64,000 bases of DNA from Microvirga sp. 17 mud 1-3 (GTDB taxonomy: Bacteria; Pseudomonadota; Alphaproteobacteria; Rhizobiales; Beijerinckiaceae), in the NCBI RefSeq assembly GCF_003151255.1, contig NZ_CP029481.1, positions 4,279,001-4,343,000 of the forward strand, given 5' to 3'. The position numbers and the translations under genes are program-made. Under the pieces are notes generated by a model. The model made no database searches. It saw nothing but the letters and a program-made list of their open reading frames with translations, and was not told where the DNA came from. Of the stretch, positions 46,213-56,578 are shown in pieces. How positions within the stretch are numbered: the stretch's first letter is position 1; each line of letters starts with the position of its first letter.

Positions 46213-47553
46213 ATGAAGCTACGCTCGATCCTTTCCGCAACTCTTCCGGGCCTCGGGCTCGCGCTCGTGACCCTCGGCCCGGCGCTCGCCCAGGAGGCCG
46301 CCCCTGCCCCGACCATCGACAAGGGCGACACGGCCTGGATGCTCGTCTCGACCCTCCTGGTGATCCTCATGACGATCCCGGGCCTCGCCCTGTTCTATGG
46401 CGGGCTGGTGCGCACCAAGAACATGCTCTCGGTGCTCATGCAGGTCTTCTCGGTGTTCAGCCTCGTGGCCATCCTGTGGGTGTTCTACGGCTACTCCCTC
46501 GCCTTCACGGCAGGCCCCGGCGGACTCGGCGCCGTCATCGGCGGGCTCTCCAAGGCCTTCCTGACCGGCGTGACGACGGAGTCCACCGCCGACACCTTCA
46601 CCAAGGGCGTGGCGATCCCGGAATTCACCTTCCTGGCCTTCCAGCTCACCTTCGCGGCGATCACGCCGGCGCTCATCGTCGGCGCCTTCGCGGAGCGCAT
46701 CACCTTCAAGGCCGTGATGCTGTTCACGACCCTGTGGCTGACCTTCGTCTACCTGCCCATCGCCCACATGGTGTGGTTCTCGGAGGGCTATCTCTTCAAG
46801 CTCGGCGCCCTCGATTTCGCGGGCGGCACCGTGGTGCACATCAATTCGGGCGTCGCGGGCCTGATCGGCGCGCTGATGGTCGGCAAGCGCATCGGCTACG
46901 GCCGCGACCTGCTCGCGCCGCATTCCCTCACGCTCACCTTCGTGGGCGCGTGCCTGCTGTGGGTCGGCTGGTTCGGCTTCAACGCGGGCTCGAACCTCGA
47001 AGCCACCGGCGGCGCGGCGCTGGCGCTCCTCAACACCATCCTGGCCCCCGCCGCCGCGGGCCTCGCCTGGACGGCCGCGGAAGCCTTCGAGAAGGGCAAG
47101 GCCTCGCTCCTCGGCATCGCGTCGGGCGCCGTCGCGGGCCTCGTGGCGATCACGCCGGCTGCCGGCCTCGCGGGACCGATGGGCTCCATCGTGCTCGGCC
47201 TCGTGGCGGGCGTGGTCTGCTACGTGGCGGTCACCATGGTGAAGAACGCGCTCGGCTATGACGACGCCCTCGACGTGTTCGGCATCCACGGGATCGGCGG
47301 CATCGTCGGGGCCATCGGCACCGGCATCGTGGCGGCGCCCACCCTCGGCGGCTACGGCGCCGGCGATTACACGATTGCGGGCCAGGTCTGGACGCAAATC
47401 GTCGCCGTGGCCGTGACTCTGCTCTGGACGGGGATCGGTTCGTTCATCCTCTTCAAGATCGTCGATCTCACGGTCGGCCTGCGCGCCACCTACGAGGCGG
47501 AACGCGAGGGCCTCGACCTCGCCGACCACGGCGAGCGCGCGTACAATTACTGA
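46213..47553 (+). CDS. amtB: Ammonium transporter AmtB
   Basis: AmtB is a trimeric inner-membrane channel for ammonium. The 446-residue precursor has a signal peptide ending ALAQEA, then 11 helices. The opening FYGGLVRTKNMLSVLMQ and the pore histidines in VVHINSGVAGLIGALMVGKR and VFGIHGIGGIVGAIGTGI are clear. ATG 46213 gives the normal signal peptide; the frame is open 18 codons further upstream, overlapping glnK. It is co-transcribed with glnK from the sigma-54 promoter. Confidence 0.96.
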   Translation: MKLRSILSATLPGLGLALVTLGPALAQEAAPAPTIDKGDTAWMLVSTLLVILMTIPGLALFYGGLVRTKNMLSVLMQVFSVFSLVAILWVFYGYSLAFTAGPGGLGAVIGGLSKAFLTGVTTESTADTFTKGVAIPEFTFLAFQLTFAAITPALIVGAFAERITFKAVMLFTTLWLTFVYLPIAHMVWFSEGYLFKLGALDFAGGTVVHINSGVAGLIGALMVGKRIGYGRDLLAPHSLTLTFVGACLLWVGWFGFNAGSNLEATGGAALALLNTILAPAAAGLAWTAAEAFEKGKASLLGIASGAVAGLVAITPAAGLAGPMGSIVLGLVAGVVCYVAVTMVKNALGYDDALDVFGIHGIGGIVGAIGTGIVAAPTLGGYGAGDYTIAGQVWTQIVAVAVTLLWTGIGSFILFKIVDLTVGLRATYEAEREGLDLADHGERAYNY

Positions 47554-47594
47554 GCTTTCAGACGACAGAAAACATCCAGAGGGTCGTCAAAAGG

Positions 47595-47624
47595 AAAAGC
47601 CCCGGCCGCAAGGTCGGGGCTTTT
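47595..47624 (+). terminator. glnK-amtB terminator
   Basis: AAAAGCCCCGGCC (47595-47607) pairs with GGTCGGGGCTTTT (47612-47624) around GCAA, with one wobble pair. It is U-rich on one strand and A-rich on the other, so it can terminate both amtB and the convergent SCO gene. Confidence 0.92.
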
Positions 47625-47648
47625 CGCATCCTGCGCCGCTCGGGCGGC

Positions 47649-48251
47649 TCACCCGTTCTTCACGAGCTTCCTGAGCTTCTCGCGCCGGATGTCCTGCGCT
47701 TCCTGGAAGTTGGATGCGCCGGAGAAATCGCCCTTGCCGTCCATCAGGAAGATCGTCGCCGTGTGGTCCATGGTGTAGCCGTACTCCGTCGGGACCTTCT
47801 TGTAATAGACCCTGTAGGCCTTGGCGGCGGCGGCGATCTCGTCCGGCGTGCCGGTGAGGCCGATGATCCGCGGATCGAAGGAAGACAGATAGGTCTTCAT
47901 CAGCTCCGGCGTGTCCTGCTCGGGATCGACCGTCACGAACACCACATTCATCCGGTCCGCATCCTTGCCCAGGGCCTCAAGGTCCTGGGTGAGGTCGTAG
48001 AGGGTGGTCGGGCAGACCTCGGGGCAGTGTGTGAAGCCGAAGAAGAGCGCGAAGGGCTTACCCTTCAGGCTCTCGCTGGAGAAGGGCTTGCCGTTCTGGT
48101 CAGTGAGCTGGAACGGGCCGCCGATCGGCACCCGCGAGGCGGTCCCCGACGAGTTCGGCCCCGGCAGCATCAGCAGCAGGGTGACGAGGAGCACCAGCGC
48201 CGCCGTGAGAAACACCAGCAGCGGCAGGAGGATGGACCGTTTGAAAACCAT
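47649..48251 (-). CDS. SCO-family copper chaperone/thiol reductase
   Basis: SCO1/SenC proteins help insert copper into the CuA centre of cytochrome oxidase. The 200-residue protein has an N-terminal membrane anchor (LLPLLVFLTAALVLLVTLLLMLP), the copper-binding FTHCPEVCPTTLYDLTQDL (CxxxC) and the distal His in MDHTATIFLMDGKG. ATG 48251 has AGGAGG. It is the last gene of a three-gene copper cluster. Confidence 0.94.
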   Translation of the reverse strand: MVFKRSILLPLLVFLTAALVLLVTLLLMLPGPNSSGTASRVPIGGPFQLTDQNGKPFSSESLKGKPFALFFGFTHCPEVCPTTLYDLTQDLEALGKDADRMNVVFVTVDPEQDTPELMKTYLSSFDPRIIGLTGTPDEIAAAAKAYRVYYKKVPTEYGYTMDHTATIFLMDGKGDFSGASNFQEAQDIRREKLRKLVKNG

Positions 48252-48266
48252 GGGAAACCTCCTGCG

Positions 48267-48800
48267 CTAATGCTTATGCTGCATGGGTGCGGGTGCCGCG
48301 CCGTGGCCCATATTCTGGCCCCCTCCCTGACCCATGCCGCGCACTGCAAAGTCCACCGCAACCGAGCCGGCCTTCTCGAAGACCAGGGTTCCCTTGACGG
48401 TCTCGCCGTCCTTGAGGGGCTCTTTCAGGTCCATGAACATGAGATGATAGCCGCCCGGCTTCAATTCGACGGTCTCGCCCGGCTTGATCTCGAGCCCGCC
48501 ATCCACCGGCTTCATGCGCATGACGTTGTCGACCATGGACATCTGGTGCACCTCGATTCGCGACGCGACCGGGGCGGACCCGCCGGTGAGCCGGTCGGGC
48601 TCCTTGCCCGTATTCGTGATGCGCAGATAGCCGCCGCCCACCTGTGCGCCGGCGGGCGTTGCGCGCGACCAGGGCTGCTCGATGGTCAGGGCTCCGGCCT
48701 TGATCGGCGCGGGCGAGGCGGAGGATTGGGCAAAGGATGGCGAGACGGCGAGCATGAGCGCGGCCGCGGCCAGGAACGGCGTGGAAAAAGTCGGTTTCAT
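48267..48800 (-). CDS. Periplasmic copper chaperone PCu(A)C
   Basis: PCu(A)C carries Cu(I) to SCO or oxidase subunits. The 177-residue protein has a signal peptide (FLAAAALMLAVSPSFAQ) and the family metal motif HQMSMVDNVMRMKPVDGGLEIKPGETVELKPGGYHLMFMDLKEPL (pattern H-x(n)-M-x(n)-HxM). A His/Met-rich tail (MGQGGGQNMGHGAAPAPMQHKH) adds extra metal ligands. The start is ATG 48800 with AGGA. The stop is 15 bases before the SCO gene. Confidence 0.93.
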   Translation of the reverse strand: MKPTFSTPFLAAAALMLAVSPSFAQSSASPAPIKAGALTIEQPWSRATPAGAQVGGGYLRITNTGKEPDRLTGGSAPVASRIEVHQMSMVDNVMRMKPVDGGLEIKPGETVELKPGGYHLMFMDLKEPLKDGETVKGTLVFEKAGSVAVDFAVRGMGQGGGQNMGHGAAPAPMQHKH

Positions 48801-48846
48801 GGAACGGGTCCTGTGATGGGTTCGGGAATGATCTGCGAGCGGACGA

Positions 48847-49233
48847 TCAACCCAGGCGCGGCGGCGCGCGCGACCCGACAGGAAGGAAACTGGAGAACCG
48901 GACAAGGAGCGGCTCCGCCGGCAGGAACGCGACCGTCTGCGGAAGCGCCGCCGGCCTTTCGAGCCCGGCGACGGCCGGCAGGGGCCCGGTTGTGGCAGAG
49001 ACCCCGCAACTGAGGACGCAGCACAGGGCATCATGGGCCTGCGCCGGCGCATCAGGCACCGCACCCTTTCCCTGGCCGCAGAGGATGGCCGTCGGTCCGG
49101 GGATCAGCGCATCCTGGGCATGAAGCGCGCCGCCGAAGGCGAAAAGCAGGGCCTGGAGCGCCAGCGCATAGGCGAGCGCGGCCACGATCCCGGCCCGCTG
49201 CCACCGCCTGAGAATGAATGCCCTGCTGGTCAT
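48847..49233 (-). CDS. DUF2946-like exported protein in the copper cluster
   Basis: A 128-residue protein with an N-terminal membrane segment (AGIVAALAYALALQALLFAFGGALHAQ) and four cysteines, three of them in DALCCVLSCG and one in AILCGQG. This resembles DUF2946 proteins, which often lie beside PCu(A)C and SCO genes, but the match is by pattern and position only. The Cys residues may bind copper. There is no clear ribosome site. It is the first gene of the cluster. Confidence 0.7.
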   Translation of the reverse strand: MTSRAFILRRWQRAGIVAALAYALALQALLFAFGGALHAQDALIPGPTAILCGQGKGAVPDAPAQAHDALCCVLSCGVSATTGPLPAVAGLERPAALPQTVAFLPAEPLLVRFSSFLPVGSRAPPRLG

Positions 49234-49291
49234 GGGCGGACACTGGTCCGTCCCGGGCGGCGCGTCAACGGGCGGGGCCGCCGCCGTAGGG

Positions 49292-49306
49292 TTAAAGGAC
49301 CCTTAA
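49292..49306 (+). promoter_or_regulatory. CtrA-type box upstream of ftsK
   Basis: TTAA (49292-49295) and TTAA (49303-49306) are separated by exactly 7 bases, the full CtrA consensus TTAA-N7-TTAA, with a C after the second half-site. It lies 61 bases before the ftsK ATG. CtrA is the cell-cycle master regulator of alphaproteobacteria. In this GC-rich sequence a chance match at this place is unlikely but possible. Confidence 0.7.
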
Positions 49307-49366
49307 CCCCCTCCCCCTATTGTCGCAGCTCGACTTCATGAATGACATTGCGATTCAGGGTTTTCG

Positions 49367-51949
<2,583 letters not shown>

Positions 51950-52068
51950 GGCGGGACCCGAAGCGTGGATCGAATCGACGCAGCAGGAACCTCGGCCCTG
52001 GGAAGAGCGTCATCGATTGGCCACATGAGAAGGCTAGCGCAGCGCCTGACCTGAAAGGATTTTTCCGG

Positions 52069-53055
52069 ATGCGCCTTTCGAGCCCGATCCGCCTGACGAC
52101 GCTCCTTGCGACCTTTGCGGTCGCCGGAACGCTGCCGGCTGCGGCGCAGGTGCTTCCCTATGAGCTGTTCCAGCCGCCCAGGGCCCCCTCCCCGGCTGCG
52201 CCCGCGACCCTCGCGTCGGCGGCTGAGGGTTTCACCCTGACGGCCGCGCCTCTCGCCACTTCGACGTTTCACGCGCCGCGCCGGGCCGTCCAGCCGATCG
52301 ATGCGCCCGCCCCCGCGCCGGAACCCGTGAAGGAAGCTGCCGTCGTTCCGGCGATCGCGCCCCTGCCGCCGCCGCCGGTTCGCCCGGTGGCCCTCAAGGA
52401 AACCAAGGAGGCTGCGGCCGGCGATCCGGTCGAGATCGCGGCCAAGCCCGTCGTGGCGGCGGCCGTTGGCCCGGCCGCGATGGCCAGAGTGCAGCCCCGG
52501 GCCCAGCCCCTGTCGAACCAGGAAATCGTCGACCGGGCCAATGCCTATTTCACCAACATGAGCACCCTCGTGGCCGACTTTACCCAGGTCGGCGGCGATG
52601 GGCGGCGGCTCGGCGGCACCCTCTATCTCCAGCGCCCCGGGAAGCTGCGCTTCGAATACGATCCGCCCGCCACCCTGGAAGTCATCGCCGACGGCACTTC
52701 CGTCGCCGTGCGGGACACGAAGCTCAACACGCAAGACCTCTACTTCATCCAGCAGACGCCCCTGAAATTCCTGCTGCGCGAGCGGGTCAATCTCGGCCGG
52801 GACATCGCCGTTACGGGCATTTCCAGCGAGCCGAACTCCGTGCGCATCAACCTCGAAGACAGCTCGACGCTCGGCGGCACCTCCCGGATCGCGCTGTATT
52901 TCGACCCGGAGATGCAGAACCTGACTCAGTGGCGGATCACGGACCCGCAGGGCTTCCAGACCGTCGTGACCCTCAACAAGACCAATCGCGGCCGGTCCAT
53001 CGACCAGGCCCTGTTCCGGATTCCGAACGCGCCGGTGATCGGCAACAACCGCTAG
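52069..53055 (+). CDS. LolA-like lipoprotein-sorting protein with long N-terminal extension
   Basis: A 328-residue exported protein. The C-terminal part (about residues 150-320) is the LolA fold: NAYFTNMSTLVADFTQVGGDGRRLGGTLYLQRPGKLRFEYDPPATLEVIADG and LNTQDLYFIQQTPLKFLLRERVNLG, then ALYFDPEMQNLTQWRITDPQGFQTVV. LolA carries lipoproteins across the periplasm. Between the signal peptide (FAVAGTLPAAAQ) and this domain lies a Pro/Ala-rich stretch of about 120 residues not found in enteric LolA (about 200 residues). The start ATG 52069 has GAAAGGA. It lies 119 bases after ftsK, which is also common in this order. Confidence 0.9.
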   Translation: MRLSSPIRLTTLLATFAVAGTLPAAAQVLPYELFQPPRAPSPAAPATLASAAEGFTLTAAPLATSTFHAPRRAVQPIDAPAPAPEPVKEAAVVPAIAPLPPPPVRPVALKETKEAAAGDPVEIAAKPVVAAAVGPAAMARVQPRAQPLSNQEIVDRANAYFTNMSTLVADFTQVGGDGRRLGGTLYLQRPGKLRFEYDPPATLEVIADGTSVAVRDTKLNTQDLYFIQQTPLKFLLRERVNLGRDIAVTGISSEPNSVRINLEDSSTLGGTSRIALYFDPEMQNLTQWRITDPQGFQTVVTLNKTNRGRSIDQALFRIPNAPVIGNNR

Positions 53056-53107
53056 ATCCGGTTTCTCGGAGACGGCGGCCCGGCGCGACATGCACTGGAG
53101 CCGTTCC

Positions 53108-53908
53108 ATGGCCGAGGCGCCGAAAGTCCGCTGGGTCAGCGCAGATCTCTATGAGGCCTATATGGGCCGCTGGAGCCGGCTCGTCGCCCGCGATTTCCTC
53201 GCATGGCTCGATTCCCCGCCAGCCCTCGACTGGCTCGATGTCGGCTGCGGGACCGGGTCCTTGACCGAGGCGATCGCAACACATGGCGAGCCCGGGCGGC
53301 TGGTCGGCGCCGATCCGTCGGGAGGTTTCCTGGAACGGGCGCGCGAGCGGCTCGACGGGAGCAAGGTCGAGCTCCGGGAAGCCGACGCGCAGAACCTCCC
53401 CTTCCCGGCCAATACCTTCGATCGTGTGGTTTCGGGGCTCATGCTCAATTTCGTGCCGGACAAGCCGAGCGCGGCGGCCGAGATGGTGCGTGTAACCCGG
53501 TCCGGCGGCGAAATCGCCCTTTACGTCTGGGACTATGCGGGCGGAATGGAGATGATGCGCCATTTCTGGGACGCGGCCATCGCTCTCGATCCCGAGGCGC
53601 GGGAACCAGCCGAGGCCACTCATGCGCCGATCTGCAAGCCGGATGCGCTGCGCGACCTCTTCGGTCCATTGGGTCTTCTCGGCGTCGAGACCCGCCCGCT
53701 CGAAATATCCACGGTGTTTCGCAACTTCGACGATTACTGGACGCCGTTTCTCGGCGGCCAATCGCATGCCCCGGCCTATTGCATGTCGCTCCACGAGGAT
53801 GCCCGGGGCGCCCTGCGCGAACGGCTGAGGAAAACCCTTCCGACCGAACCGGACGGCAGCATCCCGCTCACGGCGCGGGCTTGGGCCCTGCGAGGGCGCA
53901 AGGCCTGA
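53108..53908 (+). CDS. Class I SAM-dependent methyltransferase
   Basis: A 266-residue methyltransferase with motif I LDWLDVGCGTGSLTEAIATHG, then VGADPSGGFLERARERL, LREADAQNLPFPANTFDRVVSGLMLNFV and RVTRSGGEIALYVWDYAGGMEMMRHFW. The order is that of the methyltransf_11 family; the substrate is unknown. ATG 53108 has GGAG 8 bases upstream; in-frame ATG 53090 adds six residues and has no ribosome site. It may be on the same transcript as the LolA-like gene. Confidence 0.88.
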   Translation: MAEAPKVRWVSADLYEAYMGRWSRLVARDFLAWLDSPPALDWLDVGCGTGSLTEAIATHGEPGRLVGADPSGGFLERARERLDGSKVELREADAQNLPFPANTFDRVVSGLMLNFVPDKPSAAAEMVRVTRSGGEIALYVWDYAGGMEMMRHFWDAAIALDPEAREPAEATHAPICKPDALRDLFGPLGLLGVETRPLEISTVFRNFDDYWTPFLGGQSHAPAYCMSLHEDARGALRERLRKTLPTEPDGSIPLTARAWALRGRKA

Positions 53909-53991
53909 AGCCGAGCCTGGGCCGCGCGACCTTCGACGCCCTTCCCTTGCGGTGGAATCTGTCGTAGCCGAGGGGAGCCCGAGCCTACAGG

Positions 53992-54813
53992 ATGCACGCC
54001 GTGAAACTCACCGTCTCCACCTGGAACATCAATTCCGTCCGCCTGCGTATCGACCATGTCCGGCGCTTCCTGGCGGAGCGCCGCCCGGACGTCCTGTGCC
54101 TGCAGGAGACCAAGTGCCCGAACGACAAGTTCCCCCTGAAGGAGCTCCAGTCCTTCGGCTACCCGTTCGTGGTCCATCTCGGCCAGAAGGGCTATAACGG
54201 GGTCGCGATCCTGTCCCGCTATCCCTTCGCCCAGACCTCCACCATGGAAATGTGCGGCCGCCAGGATGCCCGCCACATCACCGTGACCCTGACCGAGGCC
54301 AAGGCCGCCTCGGGCGTGACCATCCATAATTTCTACGTCCCGGCCGGCGGCGACATTCCGGATGCGGACCTCAACGAGAAATTCCGCCACAAGCTCCAGT
54401 TCATGGAGGAGCTGAGGGCCTGGGGCGGCCGCTCCCGGCCGACTTCCGCTCCGGCAATCCTGGTGGGCGATCTCAACGTGGCTCCCCTGGAGCACGATGT
54501 GTGGAGCCATAAGCAGCTCCTCGACGTGGTGAGCCATACGCCCGTCGAGACCGCGGCCCTGGAAGAGCTGCGCCAGGAAGCCGGCTGGACCGATGCCATG
54601 CGGCACCTGCGCCCGGAGCCCGAGAAAATCTATTCCTGGTGGAGCTACCGCTCGCCCGATTGGGCGGCCGCCAACAAGGGCCGCCGCCTCGACCATATCT
54701 GGCTCTCGGGCGACCTCGCCGGCACCTTGCGCGGCATCGACGTAACCCGGGAAACCCGCGGCTGGGAGCGCCCCTCGGACCACGTGCCCGTGACGGCCGA
54801 GCTGGAGCTCTGA
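53992..54813 (+). CDS. xth: Exodeoxyribonuclease III
   Basis: Exonuclease III repairs abasic sites and 3'-blocked ends. The 273-residue protein has the exonuclease-endonuclease-phosphatase fold: STWNINSVRLR, VLCLQETKC (metal Glu), GYNGVAILSRYPF, GDLNVAPLEHDVW, RLDHIWLSGDL and SDHVPVTAELEL (catalytic His). ATG 53992 gives MHAVKLTVSTW; GTG 54001 would give the more canonical MKLTVSTW and is a real alternative. Both have only modest ribosome sites. Confidence 0.94.
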   Translation: MHAVKLTVSTWNINSVRLRIDHVRRFLAERRPDVLCLQETKCPNDKFPLKELQSFGYPFVVHLGQKGYNGVAILSRYPFAQTSTMEMCGRQDARHITVTLTEAKAASGVTIHNFYVPAGGDIPDADLNEKFRHKLQFMEELRAWGGRSRPTSAPAILVGDLNVAPLEHDVWSHKQLLDVVSHTPVETAALEELRQEAGWTDAMRHLRPEPEKIYSWWSYRSPDWAAANKGRRLDHIWLSGDLAGTLRGIDVTRETRGWERPSDHVPVTAELEL

Positions 54814-54860
54814 TCAGCGCCGCTCCTTCCACCTTTTCCGGACGAAGCTCGACAGCATTC

Positions 54861-54961
54861 CCTCCCCCTTGTGGGGAGGGCTAGGGTGGGGGTGTGAGCG
54901 CTACATTCTGAAAGCCCAGCGCCGACACCCCCACCTCCACCTCCTCCCCACAAGGGGGAGG
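54861..54961 (+). repeat. Rhizobiales-type CTCCCC palindromic repeat
   Basis: A perfect 19-base inverted repeat (CCTCCCCCTTGTGGGGAGG at 54861-54879 and its complement at 54943-54961) encloses a further inverted pair (AGGGTGGGGGTGT / ACACCCCCACCT). Similar CTCCCC-TTGTGGGGAG elements are widespread between genes in Rhizobiales. It lies between xth and holA, and its transcript would fold into one long hairpin that could end both convergent transcripts. Confidence 0.85.
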
Positions 54962-55016
54962 AGAGTATGTTGGCGCTTCCCACGAACACCCGAGATCTGA
55001 GAGAAAGAAGAATGCC

Positions 55017-56036
55017 TCACCGGCGCGCAGCGCGGGCCAGGTCGAGCAGGGTCTTGGCGGTGACCACGTGGTCGAGGTCCGAGAGGCGGCGGGTGTCGAG
55101 GAGGCTCGCCTGGATCTGGGCGATGGCCTGCTTCAGGGTCTCGGAGGTCCAGCGCTGCAGATGGCGCTCGACCAGGGGCTTACGGCGGAAATGCAGGCTG
55201 CGCATTCCCTCCATCACGGCGCTGACGGGCTTTCCTTCCTCGATGGAGAGCCGGGCCGGCAGCAACATGAGGGCGTGGCGCAGGGCGGCGCCAAGCACCG
55301 TGGAGGCCGAAACGCCCTCCGCCGCGAGGCGGCGCGTGCCGGTTTCCAGCTCCGTGCCCTGGCCCGCGAAGGCCGCGTCCACCACCGCATCCATGGCGAG
55401 GCTCGACACGTCGCTCAGGACCGCATCCACGTCCTCAAGGGTAATCTCCCGTCGGCCGTGGGCATAGAGCATGAGCTTGGAAAGCTCGCCGCGGGTGGCA
55501 AGCCGGTCGCCCCCGAGGCTGGCGAGGAGAGCCGTGCGAGCTTCCCGCGAGATTGCGAAGCCGCCGCTTTTCAGCGCCTCGTCCACGACAGTGCCGAGGT
55601 CCCGGCCCGTATCCGCGTAGCAGGGCAGCGCGAGGGCGTTCTGCGATTTCTCGCACAGGACCCGCAAGGGCGCGGACTTGGCGAGGTCGCCGCCCTCGAT
55701 GACGATGGTCGTGTCCTGGATCTTTCCCTTCAGGACCAGGTCCACGGCCGGCGCGAGGTTGCGCGACGTGGCCTTGACCCAGAGCGCGCGGCGGCCGCCG
55801 AACAGGCCCATGGTGCCGGCCTCGTCGGCCAGGCGGGCCGGATCGGACGCGATATCGTCCCCGTCGAGGCGGATGAGCTGGAACGGGTCCGACGGATCCT
55901 CGACGGACCGCTCCGCGAGGGCGCGGGCCCGCTCGTTGATGAGGCCCACATCCGGCCCGTAGAACAGGAAAACCCCGATGGCCGGGTTGGGGCGCCGCAG
56001 CACCCCTTCCACGTCGCCGGCCTTGATTGCCACCAT
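55017..56036 (-). CDS. holA: DNA polymerase III delta subunit
   Basis: The delta subunit opens the beta clamp within the clamp-loader complex. The 339-residue protein has the characteristic FLFYGPDVGLINERARALAERSV start of the AAA-like domain, the middle GGFAISREARTALLASLGGDRLATRGELSKLMLYAHGRREITLEDVDAVLSD (lid region), and a C-terminal helical collar with RRLSDLDHVVTAKTLLDLARAAR. ATG 56036 lies 5 bases after lptE. It is the third gene of leuS-lptE-holA, the standard order in proteobacteria. Confidence 0.94.
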   Translation of the reverse strand: MVAIKAGDVEGVLRRPNPAIGVFLFYGPDVGLINERARALAERSVEDPSDPFQLIRLDGDDIASDPARLADEAGTMGLFGGRRALWVKATSRNLAPAVDLVLKGKIQDTTIVIEGGDLAKSAPLRVLCEKSQNALALPCYADTGRDLGTVVDEALKSGGFAISREARTALLASLGGDRLATRGELSKLMLYAHGRREITLEDVDAVLSDVSSLAMDAVVDAAFAGQGTELETGTRRLAAEGVSASTVLGAALRHALMLLPARLSIEEGKPVSAVMEGMRSLHFRRKPLVERHLQRWTSETLKQAIAQIQASLLDTRRLSDLDHVVTAKTLLDLARAARR

Positions 56037-56041
56037 GGCGG

Positions 56042-56578
56042 TTAGCTGGCCGTCGCCAGCTCCATCGCGAGCCGGGTCTTGACCTGGTCGGCGAGCGCCT
56101 TGGCGAGCCGGATCTCGGCGTCGCGGGCGGCGCGCACGGTGGCGAAGCGCTGCGGGAAGCGCTCGTAGGTGGTGTAGGACGTGACGGTCGCGGTCGTGAC
56201 GGTCTTGGAGCCGTCCTTGGCCGTCAGGGTGTAGGTGAGGGTGCCCGCAATGGTCGCCGTCTGAGCCCGCCCGGTCACCGTGTCGACGATGGGACTCTGG
56301 AGCGTCTGGCTCAGGGAGAGAGCCAGCACATAGCGCTTCGGCAGGTCCTGGCCGGACCCGTTGAGGGCGTAGATGACCTCGCTGCGGATGTAATGTCCGA
56401 CGCGCGCCTGGGCGTCCGGCCATTTCAGCTCCGGCACCTCGATGGAGGACAGGACCGTCTGGAGCGTTTCGCCAGAGGCGGTGGGCCCGTAGAGGGGCCG
56501 GAAGCAGGCGGACAGGCCCACGGAGAGGCCTGCCACGATCACGAGACGGGCAAGGCCCTTGAGGTTAAGCGACGACAT
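56042..56578 (-). CDS. lptE: LPS-assembly lipoprotein LptE
   Basis: LptE is the outer-membrane plug lipoprotein of LptD, needed for LPS export. The 178-residue protein has a lipoprotein signal with lipobox LSAC (Cys at about residue 25), then [11 protein letters not shown] and a domain with the LptE pattern. The Thr-rich [39 protein letters not shown] end is common in Rhizobiales. The start overlaps the leuS end by 14 bases. Confidence 0.92.
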   Translation of the reverse strand: MSSLNLKGLARLVIVAGLSVGLSACFRPLYGPTASGETLQTVLSSIEVPELKWPDAQARVGHYIRSEVIYALNGSGQDLPKRYVLALSLSQTLQSPIVDTVTGRAQTATIAGTLTYTLTAKDGSKTVTTATVTSYTTYERFPQRFATVRAARDAEIRLAKALADQVKTRLAMELATAS

